A DNA stretch of 55,567 nucleotides from Tritrichomonas foetus (GCA_001839685.1 MLAK01000848.1:1-55567), one strand, 5' to 3'; counted from the stretch's first letter, positions 18,753-28,601 are shown. Notes: a model not told the origin generated them from the letters alone. Program-made: numbers and translations.

Positions 18753-19080
18753 ATGATATTGTAAATAGTATTTTAAAACTTCATATAGAAAATTTCACAA
18801 TATAATTGACTAAAATAAATTAAAATCCTTCTTTTTGGCAGTCTTTTTAATGTTTTTGATAAATAGATATATTAATGTATCATCTAATGCAATGAGCATC
18901 TGTTATTCAACATTTATCTTCTTAAATGTTCGAATGAGCTAAGCAACCTCTTAGATTTGTTAACCCTTTACACAGATAGTAGTAGGTAAGGCATAGCTAT
19001 TACTTAGTAATGAAAGAGATAGATCAAATTTTCAAGGCTCACAATGAACTAATAGTTAAATCTAGATATCTAAATCAACA
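18753..19080. other. Intergenic spacer
   Basis: AT-rich, no coding frame or repeat seen before the minisatellite that follows. Confidence 0.4.
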
Positions 19081-19094
19081 CTTCAAAATTTCAC

Positions 19095-19432
19095 ATACAA
19101 AACAAGATAAATAAAAATCAAGATAAATACAAAACAAGATAAATAAAAAACAAGATAAATANNNNNNNNNNNNNNNNNNNNNNNNNNNNNNNNNNNNNNN
19201 NNNNNNNNNNNNNNNNNNNNNNNNNNNNNNNNNNNNNNNNNNNNNNNNNNNNNNNNNNNNNNNNNNNNNNNNNNNNNNNNNNNNNNNNNNNNNNNNNNNN
19301 NNNNNNNNNCAAGATAAATAAAAATCAAGATAAATAAAATCAAGATAAATAAAATCAAGATAAATACAAAACAAGATAAATAAAAAACAAGATAAATACA
19401 AAACAAGTTTAATAAAAAACAAGAAAAGATAA
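19095..19432. repeat. Minisatellite of about 16-base units interrupted by an N gap
   Basis: Units are CAAGATAAATACAAAA, CAAGATAAATAAAAAT and 15-base CAAGATAAATAAAAT. Similar units stand on both sides of a 148-base run of N (19162-19309), so the gap almost certainly covers more of the same array, and its real length is unknown. Minus-strand frames through it (YLSCFLFIL type) are artefacts of the repeat. Confidence 0.85.
19162..19309. other. Assembly gap (148 N)
   Basis: Run of 148 undetermined bases inside the CAAGATAAAT minisatellite; the assembler evidently could not cross the array. Confidence 1.
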
Positions 19433-19509
19433 GATAATAATCGATTTTTTTGTTTTTACAAATAATATTAAAAAAAATACATTACATTTTTTCAGTGATT
19501 TTAACGCTG

Positions 19510-20778
19510 TTAAAGAACACGTCTCACACCGAATGATTGAAGAGGAGAGATAAATTTCCGCGGGGTAATTGGCACACGATCATGACTGGGCGCCTTTGAC
19601 ATTTTTGCTGATTTGATAAATGGAACAAAGTTATTCATGCTTACATCAGAAGCTCTGTGCTGTTTGTTTGTGCAAAACACAAGTGAGTTTCTAGTTGATG
19701 ATGGCATTGAATGAGGATAGCTATCAGAAAACTGATTATTCGGGGGACTTCCGACCACATAAGCATCATTTAAAATTTCAAAAAAAGAAACTTCATCATG
19801 GATCGGTTCCTGGCCAATATTCGCATGCAAACTCTGAGCAGTGAACATATTTGAGGGAATGGAGATATCGTGATATGAGGAGAAGTTCCTTCCGAGGCTT
19901 TTTGAGATCTCCAAATTATCTTCTAGATATAAGCTTTTCTGGGCTGATTCATTTCCTGAGTAGCATTTCGAGTTAAGGAAAGCGGAATCTAACGCTTTAT
20001 TGAGAGAAATTCTCATTTGCGGATTTTTGATTAATAGCAGATTTATCAGATCGACAATTTCTTTGGATAAATGGTTGGGATATCGCGGATGATGTCTTAA
20101 AATGGAATTCGAGATTTCTTGGGCGGACCGGCCGTCGAATGGAAAGACTCCAGTTAATGAATAATACAAAACAATTCCGAGGAACCACGACATCAGTTTT
20201 GTCGAGATCTTTTGATGCGTTATGGTTTCTGGAGCCGTGATTCGCATTTTGTTGCAATCTGAGAGGTTGAAAAAAGTGAAATTTGGATAATTGACATAAA
20301 TTTGCGAGATACTACCATCGTCGTTTAAGTAGATATTTTCGAGTGTGAATTCGTAACCCCTTTGATTGACAGCAATACTTTGGACGAGAAGTGGATCGAG
20401 AGATTCGAGATATTGTACTGTTTCGATAAAAGATAAGGCGAATAATTGACATTGTTTTTCGGTTAGATGCCCATCGTTCTTAATCCTCTCAAAAAGTGAA
20501 GGATTTGAGGGCTTTTCAACGACAATATGAAAAGCCTCCTCGTCGTGAAAGAAAGAAATCAATTTTGGAATGGTTCGGAAATTCAGCGAGCCAAAAAGGG
20601 ATACTTCGGTTGAAAAGTTATCGACTTTCTTCGGCGTGTCAAGAGTTGATCGATCGACGGTTTTCATGAAATGGAAATCACCTGTTTCGTTGTCCATGAC
20701 TTCCCAAAAGCCTTTAAAGGGGCCAGAATCGATGAGGTTTGTGCAAACAAAGTTTTCGCATAATTTCTTATTCTGCAT
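19510..20778 (-). CDS. Pseudokinase, CAMK/SNF1-like
   Basis: Start taken at ATG 20778 (the codon before it is GTG), giving 422 residues. The fold is that of a kinase: Lys39 in the VAIK position (FHFMKTV), helix C, a C-lobe with TLENIYL (cf. LENILL), TAPETI in the APE position, and the WxxGIxLYxxLTGxxPF helix F region. But the catalytic loop reads GYEFTLEN where an active kinase has HRDLKLEN (the Asp is Glu143 and the Lys is Thr145), the DFG becomes Asn-Tyr-Pro (about 163-165), and the glycine loop has only one or two Gly. It should not phosphorylate by the normal mechanism. The C-terminal 140 residues are Ser-rich and disordered. Likely a regulatory scaffold for an active kinase (inference). 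G+C-richer than neighbours. A TCACTTTTTCAC tract (20849-20861) lies upstream. Confidence 0.8.
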   Translation of the reverse strand: MQNKKLCENFVCTNLIDSGPFKGFWEVMDNETGDFHFMKTVDRSTLDTPKKVDNFSTEVSLFGSLNFRTIPKLISFFHDEEAFHIVVEKPSNPSLFERIKNDGHLTEKQCQLFALSFIETVQYLESLDPLLVQSIAVNQRGYEFTLENIYLNDDGSISQIYVNYPNFTFFNLSDCNKMRITAPETITHQKISTKLMSWFLGIVLYYSLTGVFPFDGRSAQEISNSILRHHPRYPNHLSKEIVDLINLLLIKNPQMRISLNKALDSAFLNSKCYSGNESAQKSLYLEDNLEISKSLGRNFSSYHDISIPSNMFTAQSLHANIGQEPIHDEVSFFEILNDAYVVGSPPNNQFSDSYPHSMPSSTRNSLVFCTNKQHRASDVSMNNFVPFIKSAKMSKAPSHDRVPITPRKFISPLQSFGVRRVL

Positions 20779-20781
20779 CAC

Positions 20782-22602
20782 CTTGCTTCCAACAATTTTT
20801 TTGGCTTTTTTTGTGATTGTGATATCGGAAACTTTTTGAATTGGGTGCTCACTTTTTCACAAATTTGATATGACTTATTATCAAATTGACTCATTTTTTG
20901 AGAGAACGATCCTTTCAAAAGTATCCACTAATAATGACAGAAACCTCACAAAAGCTATGCAAATTTTAATAAATAAAAGCATGGAATATTAAATAACTTA
21001 TTTTTTCATTCAATATTATTGTACTCATTTTAAAAAATAGCATGATTCATTAAATGAATATGGAATTGGTAAAATGACAGGAGCAGTTAACTGAAAGAGG
21101 TGAATTCTAATTTTTATACATTGAAATTTCTGAATAAAATTTATCTTCTTGTAAAATGAGACTATTGAAAATTCATAAGAGTTTCTTTTCATTATTCTTC
21201 ATTTTTTCACAAAAACAAAATTTCTAAAATCTCCAAATTCTCAATATTTCTGAAGTCAACCAAAATTTTATTATATATCATTGAAATAATTCTGAGATCG
21301 CACAAAATTCTCTCAAACTTCTGAGACTATTTCAAATTTAAAAGTCACCAAGGAGATTGGTCTCAACGATCGGAAAATTGAATTCGAAAAGACCTGCGTT
21401 ATTGTGATGATATAAATGATTATCCAGGAAATATTAAATAGCTTTTGTTATGAAATCTGAGATTTAGTCGCAATTTTCAATTTTCGTGTTTTCAGAAAAT
21501 TTATGATATAAACATTTCAAAAACAGATATCTTTGAAATATTCACAATTCACCAACCGAAATAGCACCGTATCGATTCGGTCATCTGAATATAGTGTAAA
21601 TAGTCTCATAAACCAATTAGGACAACATATCTTTAGATTAAATTCAAAATAATATATTTTTGTCTCAGGATCGCGACATTTTAATTATACATACATACGA
21701 CCAGTTAAGGCTTCAATTTTATGATTGTAATTACGATACGATCATGGCATTTTTCAAGCGTGATAAGGTATCCATCTTACTTTATCAATATTAATACATA
21801 ATGCATTATACATTTAATTAAACTTTATAGAAAAAAGCAAATAAATGAATTCTGTCATGAAATCAGATTCGATAGTGATTTCAAGGATTGTCATTTTTTT
21901 CTATTAAAACTAGTTGAAGATATTTAATATCTTTAGGGAGAATTGATTGTTAAATGAATAAATGGTTGAACTGACACGTAGTTGATTTTTATGAGAGATT
22001 TTGTGAAATCACAAATATTTGGGCTTTTTCATTTATTAGAAAATAAATGACACATTATTTAATTCTCTTTTTGTACACAGCATCGCTCTGATTTTTCATA
22101 ATTTTTTGCCATCTTCATGATATTCAGTGATCTCATTTTGAGGTGAGTTGTTGACTATATTTTATCATAATACACATTTTTGAGATAATACTCTTATCTA
22201 ATTCCAACAAAAACATTGGTGATTCACAATGAAAAATTTAATCAGAACATTCATTCAATTTAATATGAACCATTCTCATAAAGAATCACTTATGATATTA
22301 TTATGATCATGCCTTTACGCTATTCATATCAATGGATAAAATTATTGATCATTTTCATGTTCTTCGAAAAAAGATCAATTTGTTCATATGAATTCGATTT
22401 GAAATAAGCGGTAATGACAAAATTTACGAACCAAAAGCAATTCAAAAAATTCAAAAAAATCAAAAAAATAATTTTCAGGTTAAAACATCACATTTGTGAA
22501 TTTCATATTAATACATAAAAAAAATCAAAAAAATAATAATCTGACGAAAAAATGAAAATCTAGCCATTTAACTAAATTATATAAATTATATAAATAATAT
22601 TT
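20782..22602. other. Intergenic region, 1.8 kb
   Basis: AT-rich, no credible gene, tRNA or long repeat by eye. The part next to 20782 should hold the pseudokinase promoter, including CTCACTTTTTCAC. Confidence 0.4.
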
Positions 22603-23370
22603 TTATAATGCCCACTTGAGACGCGATTTTTCGTGCCTTTGTCTTCTGTAAAAAGTATAGACACCGTTTGATGGATCGTAGGGCCCCTCCTGCATCCACA
22701 TTAGTCTCAAAGTGAATCTCGGTCCTGCCTCCTGCAAGACAGCCTCTTCTGGCGAGTTGAATTGATATCTGTAATGTCTGAAAAATATGAAATCTCTCTG
22801 ATGGTGGAAAGTTATCACTCTTCGTCCATAATACTGCGGTTTTGCCGGGAAAAGTGCGCTCAGCATTCTTCCAGTCAATTGGCCGACCCTGGTCTCAAAT
22901 CTTTTCAATATAATTTCTGGATAGTGGTCGCTCGTTCTCGCGTGGCCGTCGATCTCTTTCGGAAGCTTGATTGAAGTAATTCTGTAGCACGCCGATGGTC
23001 CTTCTGGGAGATGAAGATGATACAGCATATGGACTTCATCTTTGGCCGATACCAAGACGATCATATCCGTATATTCGCTTTCAATTGCTTGATTTCGAAC
23101 TGTAGAGAAATCTGAGCCGTTAATTCGACTTTCATATTTCGAGTTTGGAATTAGCGTTTCTAGGCACTGCGCGAAGGGCTCACATGGATCTTTTTCACCT
23201 GAAGTTGTAATCAACACTTTTGGCCTGGTTTGGCCCGACAAAACTGAACTGAATTCGTCATTTTCGATTTCTTCGAGATATTCTGGATCGTCGCTTTTTA
23301 TAAATGTTGGATCGTTTTCACGACGGGCTTCCTGTCTGATTTCACCTTTTGCGATCCAAGGCTCTGCCAT
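22603..23370 (-). CDS. RPF1: Ribosome production factor 1 (Brix domain)
   Basis: 255 residues from ATG 23370. After an acidic N-terminal stretch the Brix domain begins at RPKVLITTSGEK (about residue 49) and runs to the C terminus, with the family signatures TSDHYPEIILKRFETRVG, GRMLSALFP, RRVITFHHQRDFIFFRHYRY and EAGPRFTLRL. In other eukaryotes RPF1 is a nucleolar protein that works with other Brix factors in processing the large-subunit rRNA precursor (27S to 25S/28S and 5.8S); the nuclear role is taken from the family. It is shorter than the yeast and human proteins (about 295-350), mostly at the N terminus. High codon quality and G+C fit a housekeeping gene. TAA overlaps TAAAAA. Confidence 0.9.
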   Translation of the reverse strand: MAEPWIAKGEIRQEARRENDPTFIKSDDPEYLEEIENDEFSSVLSGQTRPKVLITTSGEKDPCEPFAQCLETLIPNSKYESRINGSDFSTVRNQAIESEYTDMIVLVSAKDEVHMLYHLHLPEGPSACYRITSIKLPKEIDGHARTSDHYPEIILKRFETRVGQLTGRMLSALFPAKPQYYGRRVITFHHQRDFIFFRHYRYQFNSPEEAVLQEAGPRFTLRLMWMQEGPYDPSNGVYTFYRRQRHEKSRLKWAL

Positions 23371-23736
23371 TTTGAAACTTTTTTTATCATTTCACAAAAT
23401 TTTCATTCTGGAAATTTGTGAAAGGTCATAGAAAAAGTTGCATGACCAAAACAAATTCTCTGTTTTAAGAAATCCACTTTTTCTGTATTTATATGGCTTT
23501 AATTCTATACAATCTATGGCCATATAAATATGGAAATGGTTTTTGTAAATATCTGAATTTTGATATGTTCTAATAATGAAACTTTTTCAGTTTTTATATG
23601 GTCCTATTATCAACAAAATGACATTTCTTGCAAAGTAAAAATCATATCTACACAGAAACTTCAGAACGGCCCATATTTCCAAGATTTGAAATAGCAATCT
23701 TTTCAAAAAGTGAGTGTATTTTATACTTCATATTAA
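23371..23736. other. Upstream region of RPF1 with ATATGG palindrome cluster
   Basis: Contains a perfect inverted repeat (listed separately), further TATATGG and CCCATAT words at about 23592 and 23668, and AGAAAAAGTT at 23432-23441. It separates the RPF1 start from the frameshifted ORF on the plus strand. Confidence 0.4.
23487..23529. repeat. Inverted repeat, 11-base arms, upstream of RPF1
   Basis: ATTTATATGGC (23487-23497) and GCCATATAAAT (23519-23529) are perfect reverse complements separated by 21 bases. It lies about 120-160 bases before the RPF1 start on the minus strand and could be a dimeric factor site or a hairpin. Confidence 0.6.
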
Positions 23737-24247
23737 ATGAAGTCATCACCAAATAATCAAACCAAATTTGCAATTAAACAAGCTTTTAAAGAAGTACTCC
23801 AAAAAATTGAAACCTATCAGATATCCTGTCCAGTGCACTGTTGAGTGAAAATTACATTCAATGATGATTGAATGTATCAATTCTAGAAATCCAAGTTTGC
23901 ATTGTATTATAATGAATGGATCTTTGCCTGTTTTCAAAATGAAAGATTTTGAAAAACGGAAAATGTTTCCAAGATCAACTTCAATTCCAGAATTTTCTCC
24001 AAAATTGATTGCTGAGTGTTGCGCTTTTGATTTCGAAACGAGACAACATTTTCTGAAGTTTATCAAATTATTGGAAAAAAATAATTTTTCATTTTTTAAT
24101 GGCATAGATACTGCTCAAGTTCGCATGTGCGTTTCACATATTATGACTAAAGACATAATGAAGAATACTAAAAATAGTTTATGTGTGTTTGGTTTTAGAC
24201 TGACATTAAAAACCGTCACAATTTTGTATAATACTTTCCTTCAATGA
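23737..24247 (+). pseudogene. Frameshifted ORF, unidentified
   Basis: ATG 23737 opens 35 codons (MKSSPNNQTKFAIKQAFKEV and on) ending TGA at 23842-23844. A second frame, shifted by one base, runs from about 23849 to the TGA at 24245-24247 and includes MFPRSTSIPEFSPKLIAECC and ETRQHFLKFIKLLEKNN, which look like ordinary helical protein. Together they suggest a single small gene broken by a frameshift near 23845; I see no splice signals of the trichomonad type (GTATGT with ACTAACACACAG). A sequencing error rather than a true lesion is possible. The second part faintly recalls the end of a kinase domain. Not identified. Confidence 0.35.
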
Positions 24248-24604
24248 CAGTGAGTCATAAATTGTGTTTGTAAATTGTTGTTTTAGTCTAAAAAATTGTA
24301 TAATTTTTTGGAATCTTTCAATGTATCTGTTTTACTCCGCTAATACTTCAAGATCATTGGTGATTAAGAAGTGAACTCGTTCCAAAAGGTTCTCCCTGAA
24401 AAATAAATTCGAGTTGAAAGACACTAATGATACATTCTTTTATTATGATGCCAAATAATTGATTTCTTCTTCTTATTGACAACTCTTCTTCTTATTGACA
24501 ATATTACAATAAAAATGCAAATCGTCAAATAATAATTATAATAAATATAATATTCATAATAAAAATCAAGAAAAGAAAGAATTAAAATAAAATAGATTCC
24601 TCTT
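24248..24604. other. Short intergenic region
   Basis: AT-rich convergent spacer; contains the local direct repeat TTCTTCTTATTGACAA at 24467-24500 (twice). Nothing else seen. Confidence 0.4.
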
Positions 24605-25663
24605 TTAGTCTACTTCAATATCAAGGTGTTCACCATCTGGATGAAAGATAGTTTGTGGTGGACACTTCATTCTGTCTATGAGGTGGATAGTTGAAATGAG
24701 TGGGAAGAGTTTGATCGCATTTTTCTTCTTCAACACTCTGTAAATTTCCGCAGCGGCCAAAACTCCTTGAAGCTTCTGGCCATTCAAAAGATCAGCTTCA
24801 CATTGAGCAAAAGTTTTTCCAGTTTTCACGAAATACTCGGCGCATTTTCTGTTTCTTCCACCGTAGGAAGAGGCGACGATATCTCCGAAACCGCACGACT
24901 CCATCATTGTTTCGATTTTCACGCCACGATTGGGCCAGTACCATTCTGCGAATTTGTAGCATTCGACAAACCCACGGCGCATAATAGCAGCCTTTGTGGA
25001 CTGACCTAAGCCAAGCCCATCGACCAGCCCGCCGGCGGTTGCAATGATGTTTTTCAATGTTCCGCAAACCTGCTGGCATACAATATCCTGAATTCTTTCA
25101 ACATGGAAATAGTAGCAATCAAATGCACGGAGCCAGTCATTACCAATTTCTTCATTTGGAAAAGCCACAGTCGATTCACAATATTCGCGGTTAGCAATAT
25201 CATTTGCAATATTGGCGCCCATTAATGAGCCGCATTTAATTTTCAATACACGTTCAATTGTGTCGGTTACAAGTTCAATTTCACCATCAAGAAAAGTGAC
25301 ACCTTTAATGAGTGATATTCCGACTGAACCGGGGAGAACGTGGCCTATCATATCCTTCAAAGTTTCTTCCAGGAACTGATGCGGAATGACAAAGACCAAA
25401 TAATTGCATGTATTGCATACTTCCACGACATCTGCATATGCGACGATTGTTTCGGGAAGTGGATAGCCGGGAAGATACTTAACGTTCTCGTGAACGGTGT
25501 TGATGATTTTGACAAGGGATTCGCCGTTAACTTTTTCATCGAAGCACCACATTTTGACTGTGTTGTCGAAATCGTCGAGATTCTGAACATTCTCAGCTAT
25601 AACACGAGCAGCTGTTGTTCCCCAGTTTCCGGAGCCAATAATACCTACGCGCTTGAGTGACAT
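24605..25663 (-). CDS. GPD1: NAD-dependent glycerol-3-phosphate dehydrogenase
   Basis: 352 residues, the usual size (human GPD1 is 349). It interconverts dihydroxyacetone phosphate and sn-glycerol 3-phosphate using NADH, feeding glycerolipid synthesis and balancing cytosolic NAD. The Rossmann signature GSGNWG is at residues 10-15; LIKG and the conserved GTLKNIIATAGG (with the catalytic Lys) follow; STKAAIMRRG, the substrate-binding GFGDIVAS and GGRNRKCAE complete the eukaryote-type enzyme. No targeting peptide, so cytosolic by sequence; glycerol production is known in trichomonads, with which this enzyme fits. ATG at 25663 is preceded by TCAAA. G+C-rich codon use suggests high expression. Confidence 0.95.
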   Translation of the reverse strand: MSLKRVGIIGSGNWGTTAARVIAENVQNLDDFDNTVKMWCFDEKVNGESLVKIINTVHENVKYLPGYPLPETIVAYADVVEVCNTCNYLVFVIPHQFLEETLKDMIGHVLPGSVGISLIKGVTFLDGEIELVTDTIERVLKIKCGSLMGANIANDIANREYCESTVAFPNEEIGNDWLRAFDCYYFHVERIQDIVCQQVCGTLKNIIATAGGLVDGLGLGQSTKAAIMRRGFVECYKFAEWYWPNRGVKIETMMESCGFGDIVASSYGGRNRKCAEYFVKTGKTFAQCEADLLNGQKLQGVLAAAEIYRVLKKKNAIKLFPLISTIHLIDRMKCPPQTIFHPDGEHLDIEVD

Positions 25664-26168
25664 TTGAGTTTTTTGAAAAAATGATTTGAACTGTTATTGA
25701 AAACAGAAAATTGAAAACAGAAAATGTAATACAGCCAAATTCAAATATTTTAGAACGGTTAAGAAAATCCTATTCCAATTTATCAGAAAATGAAAAAATT
25801 GAGAATTTTCCTCTTTTATCCACAAAATTTCTAATCAATTAGGTCTGAATTTGATTTCACTTCATTCCGAATCGGATTCAATTTCATTTCACATCATGTA
25901 TTGGGAGTTGAATAGGGATCAATTCTGAAAAAGGTCGGTAGCCTTACAAAAAGTTTCAATCTACGCTAAATAAATTAATTCAATGAACGATTTGAACTTT
26001 TTGAAAGATAGCGACCAAAGGAAGGTTATCGTTAAGGCATTTTGAATTCTGATTTATCGTCCCAGTTAGCGATTTCGATGGACTTGAATTTGATTTGAGA
26101 TAATTTAATTGTGTCTCAAATTTGAGAAAATTTGAATATCCGGAAAATAAGAATCTTGTTTATTGACA

Positions 26169-26540
26169 TTAATTTGAAGCAGGGAGCTTCAACGTCATAT
26201 AGATTCCATTTATGAACGGATGAGTTTTCATAAAAACAGAGAAATAACAAAACTCACAGTTAATGAAAAACATTTTAATTAAAATTTTCGAGATTTCGAT
26301 CTCTATGGGGAAATACCAAATATACATTGTGCTTAAGTAAAGGAAATTCAATTGAAAAGTCTCCTTTTTGAGAAAAATATTTGGGAAATTTTTTATAATC
26401 AAAATTTCAGAATCAAGAAAAAAATCGGAATTCATGAACAAACAACTAAAAATCTTTGCAGCCTTACCAAAAAGTTTGGTTTTTCTTGGATCATATTTTT
26501 GATCGACTTCACCAAATGTGCTAAATAGAATCAATTTCAT
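26169..26540 (-). CDS. Doubtful ORF, 123 aa
   Basis: Opens at ATG 26540 and stays open for 123 codons. The product is hydrophobic and Phe/Ile-rich (IFLKKETFQLNFLYLSTMYI), without signal peptide, domain or Inr-like upstream sequence. Probably chance or a decayed gene; kept only because its length is somewhat above expectation. Confidence 0.15.
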   Translation of the reverse strand: MKLILFSTFGEVDQKYDPRKTKLFGKAAKIFSCLFMNSDFFLDSEILIIKNFPNIFLKKETFQLNFLYLSTMYIWYFPIEIEISKILIKMFFINCEFCYFSVFMKTHPFINGIYMTLKLPASN

Positions 26541-27396
26541 AATTAGAATATAAACTTATTCATGTAGATTATACATCCACTAATATAGGATTTTCTACGA
26601 ACAAATAGGCAAATAAACATGTTTTACATTCAGTATCATTCAATTATTATATTTGAATAGATGATTTCAAATCAAGTCATTTGCAGAAATTTCTTCAATT
26701 TTTTTCTTCACAAATTCTGATCTCTGATTGAATAGAATCAATTTTCGAGTATATTATTTAAACCATAAATATATCTATTCATGCACATTTAATATAAAAT
26801 AAAATTTTTCTCATATATAAAATACTAAATTTAAAAATAATAACAAAAGTATGATAGATTTTACCTCCTTGAAATGAAGATAATATAACAATTTAACTGA
26901 CCAAATACAGTTCGATTTTTCAATTAATATCGCTTCAAATTAAATATCACATCTGAATTATTTCATACAAACCGCACCATATTTAAATTTAAACGAATTT
27001 CAATATTTCTTCAATCTCAATCCGCAAATTGTAAAAAGAGCATTCTTTCTTTTTCTCTTTATCGTCGAGATATCTATTTTGTAAGATGTTGTTTGCCTTG
27101 TTGTCTATTCAAATTGCAGATAATATTTACCATGTACTTTTTGTAAAAAACTGAAATCCAGCTTCGTCTGAGATAAAACTTCTAGAAGTAAAGGTCAAAT
27201 AAAGGTCAAAAGTGGAACACATCAAGGGCAACTATATTGTGTGCTTGATAAAAAGTAAATGTATCAATGTTGAAACACTTTTTATTTCTTTTGAAATAAA
27301 TGTCATCTTTAAATAAATTTCTTCCTCTATTTTTTGGAATTTTGTCAAGGAAATTTCATTTTTAAACATTTTTCTGTTATGAAATGTTTAATCAAA

Positions 27397-27425
27397 GTGA
27401 GTACTGATCGAAAATCAGTCGTCAC
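27397..27425. repeat. Imperfect hairpin
   Basis: GTGAGTACTGAT and ATCAGTCGTCAC pair at 10 of 12 positions around a 5-base loop (CGAAA). It sits just before the MITE-like remnant and may belong to it. Confidence 0.5.
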
Positions 27426-27445
27426 TGTTATTCACTAGTACCGCC

Positions 27446-27515
27446 TAGGATTCGCGTATATGCCAGACTTTTAGAAAAAACTCTATAAGTTAGGCATGCC
27501 TTGAAACATGCCATC
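27446..27515. mobile_element. Diverged relative of the 44.3-kb MITE (end fragment)
   Basis: TAGGATTCGCGTATATGCC closely resembles the left end of the element at 44268 (TAGGGTTCGCGCTTATGCC). The next 50 bases (TTTTAGAAAAAACTCTATAA then GTTAGGCATGCCTTGAAAC) align with the inner side of that element's right end (TTTGAGAAAAATCAGAATAA, ATTAGGCATCTTTGTAAC, on the opposite strand) with one gap. It is therefore a decayed member of the same family in which both end types are mixed. I could not find its other terminus or a target duplication. Confidence 0.5.
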
Positions 27516-27692
27516 TCAAGTCTGATTTGTATGTGAACACTTGTTGGTAATTTGACTTTTCTTTTGATCTTAATTGTTCATGATGAAAACGGCAGCATTT
27601 GATGAATCTCCATCATTCTCTAAAAAATACCATTGGAGAATAAGTGATATGAAATGTGTCTCTAAAGAGAAATCCTTCTACCCACGATTTAT

Positions 27693-27840
27693 GTTTTCCT
27701 AAGTGTTACTTACGACCAAATTCACGTGAGCAGTAGTTTTTCAACGTTGCTCGTTAAAAATAATAATCATAAAAATGAAAAATGGCAGTATCTAAAATAG
27801 AAATAAGTTGATTGAGAATGTAAGTAACACTTGGGAAAAC
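27693..27840. repeat. Inverted repeat, 21-base arms
   Basis: GTTTTCCTAAGTGTTACTTAC (27693-27713) is the reverse complement of 27820-27840 with one mismatch (20 of 21). The 106-base interior contains GCAGTAGTTTT, whose reverse complement also follows the right arm. It could be a small foldback element or part of the neighbouring MITE remnant. Confidence 0.65.
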
Positions 27841-28337
27841 TACTGCCACACATTTTTATTTCTTTCTACAATTCTTTCAAACTACTTTGAAAATAATGTT
27901 TACTGAAGACATTAAAGTTATTCACCTCCAAAGGCTGTGATTACTTTAATGTCGCAACAAAGGAAATGCACTCAATATCAGCTTCACTTTTTTCCCCCTT
28001 CTTCATTTCTTCTCAAGTATTTAGAATCTATGGATATCACGTGATATTTTTGAAATGCCCCAATTTAATTTCCAAACTGTTGAATTCATGAAATTATGTT
28101 TTTGAACTTTAGTTTATTTAATAAAATCATATTTTCTTACATCATGAATCATCAAAAATGATTCCTTTAACTGATAATTCAAACAAATTCAGTTTCTGAA
28201 GCGATATTTCCAAAAATCAAATTGAAACTAAAATGAATGAAATTAAAGATCAAAAATGTTTAATTCGTATCAATCAATTCAAAATAGGCCAATTATTTCA
28301 AAGCTTCTTAAAGTCAAATTTTAGTAGATTTCAAGAA

Positions 28338-28601
28338 TTATTGGTAATCGAGTGGTGTTGGGCATCCACCACAAAATGGATGCGCCGATAAATTCATACC
28401 AGAAACCACTCCCTGCTTTTCAAGAGAAATGTTATCTTCAAGTCTTCTGCCATTTTCAAGAACAAATGCAACCATCCAGACAGAGCTGCCATGTTTTGCT
28501 TCTAATTGTTCTTTAAATTGTATTGGTGTGAATGATGGGTCGACTTCGACTAATTCTTTCCCAAGGAATCCATCAATTTGGATTTGGATTTTCTCTGTCA
28601 T
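28338..28601 (-). CDS. Ubiquitin-like protein with Gly-Gly and C-terminal tail
   Basis: 87 residues from ATG 28601. The layout is beta-grasp: MTEKIQIQIDGFLGKELVEV as the first hairpin, a helix at about 27-36 (IQFKEQLEAKH), then VLENGRRLEDNISLEKQGV, which lines up with ubiquitin's IFAGKQLEDGRTLSDYNIQ, and GMNLSAHPFCGG, which lines up with ubiquitin's final LHLVLRLRGG. The Gly-Gly is at residues 78-79 (ubiquitin 75-76) and is followed by eight residues CPTPLDYQ. A precursor needing protease trimming before conjugation is therefore possible; equally it may be a non-conjugated ubiquitin-like domain whose Gly-Gly is chance. It is not ubiquitin, NEDD8 or SUMO by sequence. GGACTTTTTGAG lies 17 bases upstream of the start. 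Single gene, no operon. Confidence 0.7.
   Translation of the reverse strand: MTEKIQIQIDGFLGKELVEVDPSFTPIQFKEQLEAKHGSSVWMVAFVLENGRRLEDNISLEKQGVVSGMNLSAHPFCGGCPTPLDYQ

Larger units (their letters stand above)
25664..28337. other. Long non-coding region, 2.7 kb
   Basis: The longest gene-free stretch in the window. A 123-codon minus-strand ORF (26540-26169, beginning MKLILFSTFGEVDQKYDP) has no recognisable domain and poor codon use; I give it little weight. From about 27397 it holds a cluster of inverted repeats and a diverged relative of the MITE found at 44268 (listed separately). TACGACCAAATTCACGTGAG near 27711 is not explained. Confidence 0.45.
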
